DNA of 64,000 nucleotides from an uncultured Sunxiuqinia sp. (GTDB lineage: Bacteria > Bacteroidota > Bacteroidia > Bacteroidales > Prolixibacteraceae), in assembly GCF_963678245.1 (NCBI RefSeq), contig NZ_OY782776.1, positions 310,001-374,000 on the forward strand, written 5' to 3'. Each line of letters begins with the position of its first letter. The stretch's first letter is position 1. Positions 46,347 through 56,737 of this stretch are shown piece after piece. Under the pieces are notes generated by a model. The model worked only from the letters and a program-made list of their open reading frames with translations. It was not told where the DNA came from and made no database searches. The position numbers and the translations under genes are program-made.

Positions 46347-48281
46347 ATGAAGAATTTTAAAAAATATTTTAAAGCAATAGTCTTTGTTATTGGAACAAGT
46401 GTAGTCTTTACTAATTGTTCTGATTTTTTAGATGTGGTTCCCGATGGTACCGCAACGATGGAAACAGTTTTTTCAAATAGAGCGAATTCTGAAAAGTTCT
46501 TTTATACCTGTTATAATGGCTTGCCCAATTTCGCAGATGCTGGAAATTATCCTGGAAATTTCGGTGGTGACGATTATTGGTGGGATGAAGATATAAGTCT
46601 GTTTAAAAATTCGAGTGGTGGATATATTGCACGAGGTTTCCAAAACAGTTCTTCTCCCTATCAAAACTATTGGGATGGAGATCGGGGTGGTAAAAACCTA
46701 TGGACAAGTATTCGAAATTGTAATATTTTTATTAACAATATCGATAATGTCCCTGATTTGCAGGGATGGGAGAAAGACAGTTGGAAGGCGGATGTGAAAG
46801 TGTTAAAAGCTTATTATCATTTGTTTTTAATGCAGCTTTATGGACCAATACCAATTATCGAAGAGAGTCTTGAGGTAAGTGCAGATCCCGCACAAGTAAA
46901 GGTGTATCGTCAACCGGTTGACAGTGTTGTTGGTTTTATTGTCAGGACGATTGATGACGCGATTGAAAATTTGCCATTACAAGTTGAAGATTTAAGCCAG
47001 GAAGCAGGACGAATGACAATTCCTATTGCATTAACAATAAAGGCAAAAGCATTGGTTTGGGCAGCAAGTCCTCTCTTTAACGGATCGTTTAGCTATTATG
47101 ATGGTTTTGTAGATAACAATGGTGTTGCCTTAATAGGAGGAGATGGCGGCAGTTCTGACATACAAGCAAGATGGGCGAAAGCAGCTATCGCGATAAAAGA
47201 TGCGATTGACGCAAGTGAGCAAGCTGGTCATGCTCTATTCTATTTTGAACCAGGATTCGACGATATGTCGGATACAACAGCCTTGAAATACACCTTGCGA
47301 GGTGTTGCCAGTGAGCGGGTTAATTTAAACCCTGAAATTATTTGGCCGTGCACAAAAAGCAATAATGACTTTCAGAGCCGTTGTACCCCAATGTTTTATG
47401 ATTACGATAACGGAGGAGGTAATCTTGCTGAGATATGTGCCACAATGAAAATGGCTGAATTGTTTTATACCAATAATGGATTGCCTATTGAGGAAGATCC
47501 GTCATGGAACTATGAAGACCGTTTTGTTACAAGGGAAGATACCGGGTATTTTCATCAATACTATATAGAGAAAGAAGCAACAACTGCCAATCTGAATTAT
47601 TATAGAGAACCTCGGTTCTACGCCAACCTAGGTTTCGACAGGGGGATTTATGAATTGGTTAACAACAATGAAGAAAATCCCTTCATCATTCATAACAAAA
47701 GTGGCGAAGCTCATGGATTTATATACGAAAAGGCCCATATTTCAACCGGGTACTTTGTAAAAAAACAAGTGAGCTACCGGATACCTACACAATCACCATC
47801 TCCCAGTCCCTATCGCTTTTCTATTCCAGTATATCGGTTAGCCGATTTATATTTACTGTATGCCGAAGCACTAAACGAATCTCATGATACACCAACAGAA
47901 GAAGTATATGAGATGGTTGACAAAATCCGTACTCGTGCCGGATTAAAAGGTGTTCGCGAAACATGGCAAATGGCGGAAGCTGAATTCCAGAATAAACCAT
48001 ATACACAAGAAGGAATGCGTGAGATTATAAAGCGAGAACGTCTTATTGAGTTCGCATTCGAAGGGCAACGTACTTTCGATTTACGTCGCTGGGGAGATGC
48101 AATGGACGTTTTAAATGAACCAGTTCGTGGTTGGGACTATCAGGGAACAACAAACGAGGATTATTATCAACGAACTGTTTATCTCACCAACAGAGGTTTT
48201 TCATATAGAAACTATCTCTGGCCTATAAAAAATAGTACACTAACTGTAAATAGCAACCTGATTCAAAACCCAGGCTGGTAA
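46347..48281 (+). CDS. SusD/RagB-family surface glycan-binding lipoprotein
   Basis: A 644-residue lipoprotein (lipobox FTNC, Cys24). The mature N-terminus CSDFLDVVPDGTATMETVFS is typical of SusD. The helical TPR-like core and C-terminal RagB/SusD domain (YRLADLYLLYAEALNE, GMREIIKRERLIEFAFEGQR, DLRRWGDAMDV) are complete. It forms the lid of the SusC transporter and delivers oligosaccharides. It is directly coupled to susC. Confidence 0.97.
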   Translation: MKNFKKYFKAIVFVIGTSVVFTNCSDFLDVVPDGTATMETVFSNRANSEKFFYTCYNGLPNFADAGNYPGNFGGDDYWWDEDISLFKNSSGGYIARGFQNSSSPYQNYWDGDRGGKNLWTSIRNCNIFINNIDNVPDLQGWEKDSWKADVKVLKAYYHLFLMQLYGPIPIIEESLEVSADPAQVKVYRQPVDSVVGFIVRTIDDAIENLPLQVEDLSQEAGRMTIPIALTIKAKALVWAASPLFNGSFSYYDGFVDNNGVALIGGDGGSSDIQARWAKAAIAIKDAIDASEQAGHALFYFEPGFDDMSDTTALKYTLRGVASERVNLNPEIIWPCTKSNNDFQSRCTPMFYDYDNGGGNLAEICATMKMAELFYTNNGLPIEEDPSWNYEDRFVTREDTGYFHQYYIEKEATTANLNYYREPRFYANLGFDRGIYELVNNNEENPFIIHNKSGEAHGFIYEKAHISTGYFVKKQVSYRIPTQSPSPSPYRFSIPVYRLADLYLLYAEALNESHDTPTEEVYEMVDKIRTRAGLKGVRETWQMAEAEFQNKPYTQEGMREIIKRERLIEFAFEGQRTFDLRRWGDAMDVLNEPVRGWDYQGTTNEDYYQRTVYLTNRGFSYRNYLWPIKNSTLTVNSNLIQNPGW

Positions 48282-48338
48282 TAAAATTTTAAGCAATGCA
48301 CATTGCTTTTAGAATGTTTATTATTTAAAAACAAACAA

Positions 48339-49580
48339 ATGAATAAAGCATATATAACTAAAATAAAAAATGTTGGAATAGCTGTTTTCATGCTATGTCT
48401 ATTAATAATTGGTACCTTCTCCTGTGAAGAGGCACCTGTGGGGCAAATACCTACAGATAATACCCCGCCATCAGGGCTTTCTAATGTTACAATAACTCCC
48501 GAATATGGAGGAGGTCTTGTTTCGTATGATTTACCCAAGGAAGAGGACATCTCTTATGTTCGTTGTGAATATGTAAAGAACGGCAAAGAATATTCTATTA
48601 ATTCTTCGGTTTATAATTCAAACCTGAAAATTCAAGGCTTAAGCGATACAACAGAGTTGCAAGTGTCGCTGTATGTAGTTGATCATAGCGAAAACATATC
48701 AGAACCTTATAAGACTAGTTTTATACCACTGCCTTCGCCAATGGAAGCAGTATTGGAATCGTTTGTAGTAACTTCCACCTATGGAGGAGCTAAAATAACC
48801 TGGGAAAACCCTGCAGAAGTTCTTGTCGGAATCTCTTTCCTTGCAGCAAACGACGAAGGCGAATTAAAATTACAGGATATTTATTATACATCAGCTGCAC
48901 ACGGAGCTAAAAGTTTACACGGTTTTACTACCGATAAACGTTTATTCGCCTTAAGCTTGGTGGATAAGTATGAGAATAAATCGGATACGGTGAAAGCTGA
49001 AATCTCTCCATTGTTTGAAGAAGAGTTCGACAAAGAGTTTTTTGCTGACGGACACTTGCTCGGAGACAATATATCTACAAGGAGTGACCGTCCTGTTTCA
49101 AATTTATGGGATGGAACAACCGATGTAATCTGGCACACCGATCCTGGTGCAGGCTATTCTGTACCTCAGTTTTTCACTGTTGATCTTGGTGTAACAGGAA
49201 AAATTTCCCGGTTAGTTTTGTGGGAACGTTATGAATATGCCTATAGTCAGCACAACTTGAAAATCTTTGATATATATGGAACAGATGAGTTAACCCACGA
49301 TATAGGCGACGAATACTATGCAGATATAAATCAGTGGACAAAAGACTGGAAACTATTATCAGAATGCAAAGTTGTTAAACCTTCAGGAAGTAGAGTTGGT
49401 ACAAATACAGAGGAAGACTTGGCTGCTTCCAGAGCTGGATTCAACTTCGATTTCAACGAGGATGCTACAAATATTCGCTATCTGAGGTTTGTCGTTAAAG
49501 AAACATGGGCTAAAACAACTGCAATGCATGCGGCAGAAATAGCTGTTTTTGGCGATGCAAGAGGTGCTGCTAATGAATAG
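48339..49580 (+). CDS. Surface lipoprotein with DUF4959/DUF5126/DUF5000-type domains
   Basis: About 413 residues from the ATG at 48339, which gives the lipoprotein signal (lipobox TFSC, Cys29). Two fibronectin-like domains (about 45-135 and 140-225) are followed by a C-terminal discoidin-like domain (about 240-410), with SNLWDGTTDVIWHTDPGAGY and QFFTVDLGVTGKISRLVLWE. This order is standard for PUL lipoproteins downstream of SusD. Its probable role is surface glycan binding; it has no catalytic motif. Confidence 0.82.
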   Translation: MNKAYITKIKNVGIAVFMLCLLIIGTFSCEEAPVGQIPTDNTPPSGLSNVTITPEYGGGLVSYDLPKEEDISYVRCEYVKNGKEYSINSSVYNSNLKIQGLSDTTELQVSLYVVDHSENISEPYKTSFIPLPSPMEAVLESFVVTSTYGGAKITWENPAEVLVGISFLAANDEGELKLQDIYYTSAAHGAKSLHGFTTDKRLFALSLVDKYENKSDTVKAEISPLFEEEFDKEFFADGHLLGDNISTRSDRPVSNLWDGTTDVIWHTDPGAGYSVPQFFTVDLGVTGKISRLVLWERYEYAYSQHNLKIFDIYGTDELTHDIGDEYYADINQWTKDWKLLSECKVVKPSGSRVGTNTEEDLAASRAGFNFDFNEDATNIRYLRFVVKETWAKTTAMHAAEIAVFGDARGAANE

Positions 49581-49601
49581 TCACAATCAAAAAAACATAA
49601 C

Positions 49602-51065
49602 ATGAAAAATATAAAATTGAAATATTCATACAGAAATAAAGGATATTTTCTAACAGCAGTTATAGTTGTTTTGTCCTTGTTTATTTTTTCTTGCGAGGAT
49701 CAAAATTACCTGCACGAAAAATACCTGGAAGAAGGTGAAACTGTATACATAGGCAAGGTAGATTCGATGGTCGCTTGTCCGGGTAATTATCGAATCAAAT
49801 TTCAATGGCGCATAGGTAACGATCCCAGAGCAACCAAAACCGTTATATATTGGGATGAACGCGATAATAGTGTTGAGGTACCTTTAAATGCAGTAGCTGA
49901 TTCTACTGGTCGTCTTTGGAACGAAACAATAATTGAAAATATGCAAGAAAACAATTATGTTTTTGAGTTTGAAATGCAGGATGAGCAAGGCAATATCTCA
50001 ATGTCGAGAGAAATTACCGCTTCTGTTTTGGGAGAGCTTTATACTGAAAACATTCGTAAAAGGGGCGTTGAAGGGATTGCAAAACTCGAAACTTCAGAAA
50101 TGGAGATCCAATGGAATAAAGTGAGTAATAAAGAATTAATTTATTCGATTGTGGAGTACGAACAAGGTGGGAATATAGTAACACAACAAGTTCCCAACGA
50201 TGATAACATATCGTATTTAAGCGGGTTGTCAACCGGCGACACAATTAATATCTATTCTTCTTACTTGCCTGAGAATGGGATCGACACATTTTCAACTGCA
50301 AAAGTTGCTTACGTTATGCCTAAGTTTCAGCACGAAATTGATAAAGCTAGTTTTAGCACAAGTGATAAACCCGGCGACAATACATCTGTAAACAACGGAA
50401 GACCTCTTTCTGCAATTTTCGATGGAGGTATTCGTAATAACGGTGACGATGGCACCATCTTACATACCGTTGATTATACTAACGCTTCTGGTGAAGGTAT
50501 TGAGTTTAGGTTCCCAAATAAGTTTACGATCGATATGGGGAAACTAGCCACATTATACCAGTTTAAAATTTGGCCAAGAACCGATAATAGTCCTTTTACC
50601 GGACATAGTGCACGCTTTATTGAGGTGTGGGGAGTAGACGAATTAAAAACTCAAGATGATTTTGCATCGGAGGAAGAGTACCAAAATTACTATACAACCA
50701 CTTACGTTGTGCAAAATAATCCGGCAGATTATCTCACTAAAGACGATGCAAATTATGTTGATATTGTAAGTAACACCAACAGTAAGGCCGAAAACTTTAT
50801 AGAAGCTACACCGGAGGCCGGAATTTACAATTGGCAGGAAGACTGGCATAAACTCGGCGACTTTGAGATTAAAAAACCATCCGGATTAAAATATGACGCC
50901 AAAAGTCAGGCAGACGAGGATGCCTGGAAGGAAGGATTTACTTTCGATCTGAATGAGATTGGTGAAAAAGTACGCTATATCCGCATTTTAGTAAAATTCC
51001 CGAACTGGCAAAATACAAACTGTGTGAACATTGGAGAAATTTCTCTGTATGGAGACGATTTGTAA
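49602..51065 (+). CDS. Surface lipoprotein with DUF4998 and discoidin-like C-terminus
   Basis: A 487-residue lipoprotein (lipobox FIFSC, Cys31). The N-terminal DUF4998 domain (YIGKVDSMVACPGNYRIKFQ, then IYWDERDNSVEVPL) is followed by an Ig-like stretch. The discoidin-like domain (about 265-487) has RPLSAIFDGGIRNNGDDGT and KFTIDMGKLATLYQFKIWPR. It resembles the preceding gene in design and is probably a second glycan-binding lipoprotein. A terminator follows, closing the GH92-susC-susD-lipoprotein unit. Confidence 0.82.
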   Translation: MKNIKLKYSYRNKGYFLTAVIVVLSLFIFSCEDQNYLHEKYLEEGETVYIGKVDSMVACPGNYRIKFQWRIGNDPRATKTVIYWDERDNSVEVPLNAVADSTGRLWNETIIENMQENNYVFEFEMQDEQGNISMSREITASVLGELYTENIRKRGVEGIAKLETSEMEIQWNKVSNKELIYSIVEYEQGGNIVTQQVPNDDNISYLSGLSTGDTINIYSSYLPENGIDTFSTAKVAYVMPKFQHEIDKASFSTSDKPGDNTSVNNGRPLSAIFDGGIRNNGDDGTILHTVDYTNASGEGIEFRFPNKFTIDMGKLATLYQFKIWPRTDNSPFTGHSARFIEVWGVDELKTQDDFASEEEYQNYYTTTYVVQNNPADYLTKDDANYVDIVSNTNSKAENFIEATPEAGIYNWQEDWHKLGDFEIKKPSGLKYDAKSQADEDAWKEGFTFDLNEIGEKVRYIRILVKFPNWQNTNCVNIGEISLYGDDL

Positions 51066-51103
51066 GTAGAATAAAATCAATCAAAGTTTGATAAAAAGAT
51101 AAG

Positions 51104-51147
51104 AACTTCCTGGAGTGCATTTTTGCATACAGGAAGTTTTATTTTTC
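51104..51147 (+). terminator. Rho-independent terminator after the susCD unit
   Basis: AACTTCCTG pairs with CAGGAAGTT, with TGCA/TGCA inside, followed by TTATTTTT. It is 39 bp after the DUF4998 stop and partly separates the susCD unit from the enzyme genes downstream. Confidence 0.8.
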
Positions 51148-51162
51148 GCAGTAAATACTGCG
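51147..51162. promoter_or_regulatory. 16-bp near-palindrome upstream of GH92 (2)
   Basis: CGCAGTA-AA-TACTGCG has perfect 7-bp arms around two bases. It lies between the terminator and the GH92 gene (60 bp before the start). It could be an operator or an extension of the terminator. Confidence 0.3.
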
Positions 51163-51221
51163 CTTTAGCCTTTATCAGAATTACAATTTAACCCGTTCAG
51201 AAAACATAAATCAACGAAATA

Positions 51222-53486
51222 ATGAGAAAAGAGAGATTAAAGAAATTTGTATTGTTACTGTTTTTACTACCTGCCTTTTGCATGTGTTCTCAGCCCGAAA
51301 AAACGACAGACAGCCTTGCTAAACACGTCGATCCAATTATCGGATCAGGAGGACATGGACATGTTTTTGTGGGAGCAAGTGTCCCTTTTGGGGCAGTACA
51401 ACTTGGCCCAAGCAATATTTTTAAAGGTTGGGACTGGTGTTCAGGCTACCATTATTCCGATAGTATTATAATTGGCTTTTCGCACACTCACTTAAGCGGT
51501 ACAGGAGGTTCTGATTTAGGTGATATTCTATTGATGCCCGTAAATGGAAAAGTTAGCGTAAAAAGAGGACGTCAAAACGATATAAGCAATGCTTATGCTT
51601 CCTATTTTAGTCACGATAACGAGGAAGTAAAAGCTGGCTATTATTCTGTAATTCTCGATAAATACAAGATCAAAGCAGAACTGACTGCTACCGAAAGAGT
51701 TGGTGTTCATAAATATACCTTTCCAACCGAAAATGATAACCATGTTGTAATTGATTTGAAAGAAGGAAACGGCGATAAATCAACCGATACCTACCTGAAA
51801 AGAGTAGATGCACATACTATTGAAGGTTATCGTTTTTCAAAAGGCTGGGCAAAAGACCAGCGCATTTGGTTTACACTAAAAAGTAATCAGGAAATTGAGA
51901 AATTTGAGGTGTTCAACAATACTACTCCGGCCGGAGAAAATGTCATAAAAGCCAAAGGAGCAAAAGGCGTAATCTCATTTGCCGGCAACCCCAAAGAAGT
52001 GATTTTTAAAGTAGGTATTTCGCCGGTAAGCTCAGAAAATGCACTGGCTAATATAAATGCTGAAGCATCCGGATGGGATTTCAACCAAATAGCTGAACAG
52101 GCAGAGGAAAAATGGAATCATGAACTTTCAAAGATCGAGATTGAAACAACTGATCCTGTATTAAAAGAGATTTTTTATACTGCCATGTTTCATTCGTTTA
52201 TTGCCCCTGTTCTGTTTAACGATGCCGATGGAAGTTACCGTGGCACAGATAAAAAGGTTTACACCGATCCCGGCTTTCAGAACTATTCGGTGTTTTCGTT
52301 GTGGGATACTTATCGCACACAGCATGAGTTGTTGACCATTGTTCAGCCTGAGAGGGTAAATGATTTTATAAATTCTATGCTGGCCATTTACCAGCAGCAA
52401 GGCAAGTTACCGCAATGGCACCTTATGGGTAACGAAACCAACGCGATGTTGGGATACAGTGCTGCTCCGGTAGTTGTTGATGCCTGGCAAAAAGGCTTTG
52501 ATGGTTTTGATGAAGAACTGGCTTTTGAAGCTCTGAAAGCATCAGGAACTTTTCAATCGCAGCGCGGTATTGCTCCTCTAATGGAATATGGATTTATACC
52601 AAGAGAAAAGGCTCGCGAAGCAACTTCTGTAGCACTGGAAAATGCCATTGATGACCGAAGTGTAGCTCAAATGGCAAAAGGGCTTGGTAAAGAAGAAGAC
52701 TTCGAATATTTCTTTGAAAGGTCAGAATCTTATAAAAGTTACTTCAATAAAAATACCGGTTTTGTTCATCCCCGCTCTGCTAACGGTTCATGGGCAACAC
52801 CTTACGATCCGATGGAGTCGATTCATATGGTGGGCGATTTTTCAGAAGGAAATGGCTGGCAATATACTTTCCTGGTTCCGCAAGATCCGGAGGGATTGAT
52901 CGAACTGTTTGGTGGCGATGAGAATTTTACCACAAAGCTCGATTCTTTATTCACCATCACAGGCGACATGGGCGAACATGCTTCTATGGATATTACCGGT
53001 CTGGTTGGAATGTACGCACAGGGAAATGAACCTTGCCACCACATGGCTTACCTTTATGCTTTTGCTGGCCAGCAATGGAAAACAGCTGAGAAAATTCGTT
53101 TTATTGTTAATGAGTTTTACACGAACAAACCAGATGGGCTAATTGGTAACGAAGATTGCGGTCAAATGTCGGCCTGGTACATTATGTCGTCGCTTGGCTT
53201 TTATCCGGTAAACCCTTCAAACGGAGTGTATGTTTTTGGTAGTCCATTGTTTGATAAAACCACCATAAATCTTCCCGAAGGGAAAACTTTTACAATTCAG
53301 GCAGAGAACAACAGCAACGAAAATATCTATATCCAGTCGGTGGAGTTGAATGGTCAGCCTTATTCAAAAAGTTATATAACACATCAGGATATTATGGCTG
53401 GAGGAGCTCTGAAATTTGTTATGGGTAATACCCCAAATCATAATTTTGGTTCTTCAAGTGAAGATCGGCCTAAGGCAACGTTGTAA
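51222..53486 (+). CDS. GH92 alpha-mannosidase (2), lipoprotein
   Basis: A 754-residue GH92 enzyme anchored as a lipoprotein (lipobox FCMC, Cys22), perhaps on the cell surface. The N-terminal signatures are VDPIIGSGGHGHVFVGASVP and FGAVQLGPSN. The barrel-like catalytic domain shows SLWDTYRTQHEL and the acidic motif GNEDCGQMSAWYIMSSLGFY, with Glu644 and Asp645. This is the most canonical GH92 in the window and matches characterised alpha-1,2-mannosidases in motif pattern. The GH3 gene follows 30 bp downstream. Confidence 0.95.
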   Translation: MRKERLKKFVLLLFLLPAFCMCSQPEKTTDSLAKHVDPIIGSGGHGHVFVGASVPFGAVQLGPSNIFKGWDWCSGYHYSDSIIIGFSHTHLSGTGGSDLGDILLMPVNGKVSVKRGRQNDISNAYASYFSHDNEEVKAGYYSVILDKYKIKAELTATERVGVHKYTFPTENDNHVVIDLKEGNGDKSTDTYLKRVDAHTIEGYRFSKGWAKDQRIWFTLKSNQEIEKFEVFNNTTPAGENVIKAKGAKGVISFAGNPKEVIFKVGISPVSSENALANINAEASGWDFNQIAEQAEEKWNHELSKIEIETTDPVLKEIFYTAMFHSFIAPVLFNDADGSYRGTDKKVYTDPGFQNYSVFSLWDTYRTQHELLTIVQPERVNDFINSMLAIYQQQGKLPQWHLMGNETNAMLGYSAAPVVVDAWQKGFDGFDEELAFEALKASGTFQSQRGIAPLMEYGFIPREKAREATSVALENAIDDRSVAQMAKGLGKEEDFEYFFERSESYKSYFNKNTGFVHPRSANGSWATPYDPMESIHMVGDFSEGNGWQYTFLVPQDPEGLIELFGGDENFTTKLDSLFTITGDMGEHASMDITGLVGMYAQGNEPCHHMAYLYAFAGQQWKTAEKIRFIVNEFYTNKPDGLIGNEDCGQMSAWYIMSSLGFYPVNPSNGVYVFGSPLFDKTTINLPEGKTFTIQAENNSNENIYIQSVELNGQPYSKSYITHQDIMAGGALKFVMGNTPNHNFGSSSEDRPKATL

Positions 53487-53516
53487 AGTCGTTTATTAAT
53501 TTGTTAAATAATAGAT

Positions 53517-55931
53517 ATGTATAATAGAATTCAGAGAAACACACTGTTATTGTTAATGTGTTTGCTATTTTTTTCAACTATTACCAGAGCACAGAAAAGT
53601 GGTATTTATAAGAAAGGATGGATTGACTTTAACAAGAATGGGAAGAAAGATATCTATGAAGATACCAATCAACCTATTGATGCTCGGGTAGCTGATCTGT
53701 TGTCGCAGATGACAGTAGATGAAAAAACTTGTCAATGCGCCACGCTTTATGGCTACAAAAGATATTTAAAAGATGAAATGCCAACGCCCGGATGGAAAAA
53801 TGAGATATGGAAAGATGGTATTGCTAATATCGACGAAGAACTGAATGGGTTAAGGCGTACACAATATTCCTATCCATTTAGTAAACATGCTGAAGCAATT
53901 AATACGATCCAAAAATGGTTTATTGAAGAAACCCGCCTGGGTATCCCTGTTGATTTTACCAACGAAGGGATTCACGGATTAACCCATGACAGGGCAACTC
54001 CGCTTCCAGCACCAATTTCAATCGGAAGTACCTGGGATAAGGATTTAGTGAACCAGGCTGGCGAAATTGTAGGCCGCGAAGCCAAAGTGTTAGGTTATAC
54101 CAATGTTTATGCTCCAATACTAGATGTTGCCCGCGATCAACGTTGGGGGCGGGTGTTGGAATGTTACGGCGAAGATCCATATTTAGTTGCCGAGTTGGGC
54201 AAACAAATGGTGAATGGAATTCAATCGCAGGGAGTGGTTTCTACGTTAAAACATTTTGCAGTTTATAGTGTGCCCAAAGGCGGGCGCGATGGAAATGCAC
54301 GAACAGATCCGCATGTTGCACCGCGCGAAATGCATCAGTTGTTTTTGTATCCTTTTAAAGAGGTTATAAAAGACTGTCGCCCACTTGGCGTAATGAGCAG
54401 TTATAATGATTGGGACGGAGTACCTGTTTCAGCCAGTCATTATTTTCTTACAGAGCTGCTTCGTGGAGAATTTGGCTTCCGCGGATACGTGGTTTCTGAC
54501 AGTTATGCAGTAGAGCAGGTTTATGACAAACACCATGTAGCTGTTGATAATAAAGACGCAGTAAGGCAAGTTGCTGAAGCAGGATTAAATGTAAGAACAG
54601 ATTTTTCTGCTCCGGAAAAGTATATCCAGCCTTTACGCGAATTGGTAAAAGAAGGTAAACTGTCGATGGAAACACTCGACCGTAACGTTACCGATGTTTT
54701 GCGTGTTAAATTCGAGATGGGATTATTTGATAGTCCTTATGTGGAAAATCCGAAAATGGCCGATAAAGTAGTTGCGGTAAATACCGATGATTTTGTTTTA
54801 AAAATGGCGCATGAATCGCTTGTTCTGCTGAAGAATGACGAAAAGCTTTTGCCACTTGATATTACAAAACTTAACAATATTTTAGTTGCCGGACCTCTTG
54901 CTATCGACGAATCGGCTTATGTTAGTCGCTACGGCCCACAAAATCTGGATATCACCAATGTTTTGGAAGGGATAGAAAATTATGTTGGAAACCAGGCTAA
55001 TGTCGATTTTGAAAAAGGCTGCGAAGTTGTTAACGCCAATTGGCCTGAAAGTGAGATTATTCCAACTCCCTTGACTGATGATGAGAAGCAAAGTATTCAG
55101 AAAGCAATAGAAAAAGCTGAAAAATCAGATGTTATTATTGCCGTTTTGGGTGAAGATGAAAAGCGTTGCGGTGAAAGTAAATCCAGAACAGGACTTGATT
55201 TGCCCGGAAGACAGCGCGATTTGTTAATGGCATTAAAAGAAACCGGCAAACCGATTGTTTTAATATTGATTAACGGACAGCCGCTCACCATAAATTGGGC
55301 CGATCGATACATCCCATCAATTTTGGAAGCATGGTTTCCAAATGCCAAAGGAGGGCAGGCAATTGCCGAAACTATATTCGGAGATTATAATCCGGGAGGT
55401 AAACTCCCCATTACTTTTCCCAAAAGTTTAGGGCAAATTCAGCTTAATTTTCCCTATAAACCGGGGTCTCAGAGTGGGCAGTCAACTTCCGGTCCTAATG
55501 GCTACGGAAATACACAGGTTGTTGGTGCTTTATACCCTTTCGGTTACGGTTTAAGCTACACCGATTTCGAATACAGTAACTTAAGTGTTTCTCCAAAGGA
55601 ACAGTATGCACAGGGCAATATTGAACTCTCGGTTGACATTAAAAATGTTGGCGATAGAGAAGGTGATGAAGTTGTGCAACTTTACGTAAAAGATAAAGTA
55701 AGTAGCGTAATTAGTTATGTCATGCAATTGCGTGGTTTTGATCGTATTTCGTTGGAGCCGGGAGAAACAAAAACGGTTTATTTTAGCATAAAACCGGATG
55801 ACCTCCAAATATTGGATAAAAATATGAACTGGACTGTTGAGCCGGGTGAATTTGAAGTGTTACTCGGAAGTAGTTCAAAGGATATTCGATTAAAAGAAAA
55901 GTTCGTGATTAAAGAAATAATACAGCACTGA
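53517..55931 (+). CDS. GH3 beta-glycosidase
   Basis: An 804-residue exported enzyme with a signal peptide ending near TRAQ. The N-terminal barrel starts RVADLLSQMTVDEKTCQCAT. The nucleophile is Asp328 in YVVSDSYAVEQVY. The alpha/beta second domain has ILINGQPLTINWAD, and a fibronectin-like C-terminus follows (VDIKNVGDREGDEVVQLYVK). GH3 covers beta-glucosidase, beta-xylosidase and N-acetylglucosaminidase activities. The KHFAVY motif replaces the KH-H of beta-N-acetylglucosaminidases, so beta-glucosidase or beta-xylosidase is likelier. Its role in an otherwise alpha-mannose locus is open. Confidence 0.93.
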   Translation: MYNRIQRNTLLLLMCLLFFSTITRAQKSGIYKKGWIDFNKNGKKDIYEDTNQPIDARVADLLSQMTVDEKTCQCATLYGYKRYLKDEMPTPGWKNEIWKDGIANIDEELNGLRRTQYSYPFSKHAEAINTIQKWFIEETRLGIPVDFTNEGIHGLTHDRATPLPAPISIGSTWDKDLVNQAGEIVGREAKVLGYTNVYAPILDVARDQRWGRVLECYGEDPYLVAELGKQMVNGIQSQGVVSTLKHFAVYSVPKGGRDGNARTDPHVAPREMHQLFLYPFKEVIKDCRPLGVMSSYNDWDGVPVSASHYFLTELLRGEFGFRGYVVSDSYAVEQVYDKHHVAVDNKDAVRQVAEAGLNVRTDFSAPEKYIQPLRELVKEGKLSMETLDRNVTDVLRVKFEMGLFDSPYVENPKMADKVVAVNTDDFVLKMAHESLVLLKNDEKLLPLDITKLNNILVAGPLAIDESAYVSRYGPQNLDITNVLEGIENYVGNQANVDFEKGCEVVNANWPESEIIPTPLTDDEKQSIQKAIEKAEKSDVIIAVLGEDEKRCGESKSRTGLDLPGRQRDLLMALKETGKPIVLILINGQPLTINWADRYIPSILEAWFPNAKGGQAIAETIFGDYNPGGKLPITFPKSLGQIQLNFPYKPGSQSGQSTSGPNGYGNTQVVGALYPFGYGLSYTDFEYSNLSVSPKEQYAQGNIELSVDIKNVGDREGDEVVQLYVKDKVSSVISYVMQLRGFDRISLEPGETKTVYFSIKPDDLQILDKNMNWTVEPGEFEVLLGSSSKDIRLKEKFVIKEIIQH

Positions 55932-56050
55932 TTGGAGTATTAATTTTTACAATCATTAGATTTAGCACAAAAATAGAACTCGCATCAATTAAAAAATAAG
56001 TGAAAAGATGCGAGTTCTGTACGTACTCAAAAAATGAAAATTGTAAAAAG

Positions 56051-56722
56051 ATGAAAACATTATCATGTATTTTAAGCTTAACGTTGTTTCTTGGAACATC
56101 AGTTTGGGCACAGGATTGGCCTAATATGGGCCGTTTTAAAGAAGCAAATCAGAAATTAATCGACCAGGCAAATGATCCTGAACGAGTTGTTTTTATGGGA
56201 AACTCCATTACCGAAAACTGGGGCAAGGCTGATCCTGATTATTTTACCGGACACTTTGTTAATCGTGGTATTAGCGGTCAGGTAACTCCTCAAATGCTAA
56301 TCCGTTTTCGTTCCGATGTTGTTGACCTTAAACCTGCAGCAGTTATTATTTTGGCCGGAACAAATGATATTGCCGGAAACAAGGGCCCATCATCACTTAA
56401 AATGATTTTGGATAATCTTAAATCGATGACCGAGATTGCGAAAAGTAACAACATTAGAGTTATGCTCTGTTCTTTGCTACCCGCGTATGATTATCCGTGG
56501 AGACCGGGCAAAGAGCCAAACACAAAAATTCCGAAATTAAATAAAATGATAAAGGAATATGCCAAAGAGGTAAATGTGACTTACATTGATTGTTTTACTC
56601 CAATGGCGAATGATAAAAATGGTATGAAGGAAGAGCTTACAAAAGACGGAGTACACCCCACTTCTGCTGGGTATGATATAATGCGACCGATTATAAATCG
56701 TGCAATTAAAGAAACATTATAA
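56051..56722 (+). CDS. SGNH/GDSL-type esterase (exported)
   Basis: About 223 residues from the ATG at 56051, giving a signal peptide (MKTLSCILSLTLFLGTSVWA). SGNH blocks are all present: block I VVFMGNSITENWG with Ser52, block II Gly in NRGISGQVT, block III ILAGTNDIAG, and block V KDGVHPTSAGY with Asp199 and His202. Such enzymes in PULs commonly remove acetyl or other acyl groups from sugars. It lies between GH3 and a second esterase, so the target glycan may be acylated. Confidence 0.92.
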   Translation: MKTLSCILSLTLFLGTSVWAQDWPNMGRFKEANQKLIDQANDPERVVFMGNSITENWGKADPDYFTGHFVNRGISGQVTPQMLIRFRSDVVDLKPAAVIILAGTNDIAGNKGPSSLKMILDNLKSMTEIAKSNNIRVMLCSLLPAYDYPWRPGKEPNTKIPKLNKMIKEYAKEVNVTYIDCFTPMANDKNGMKEELTKDGVHPTSAGYDIMRPIINRAIKETL

Positions 56723-56737
56723 AAATAAAGAAAACAG

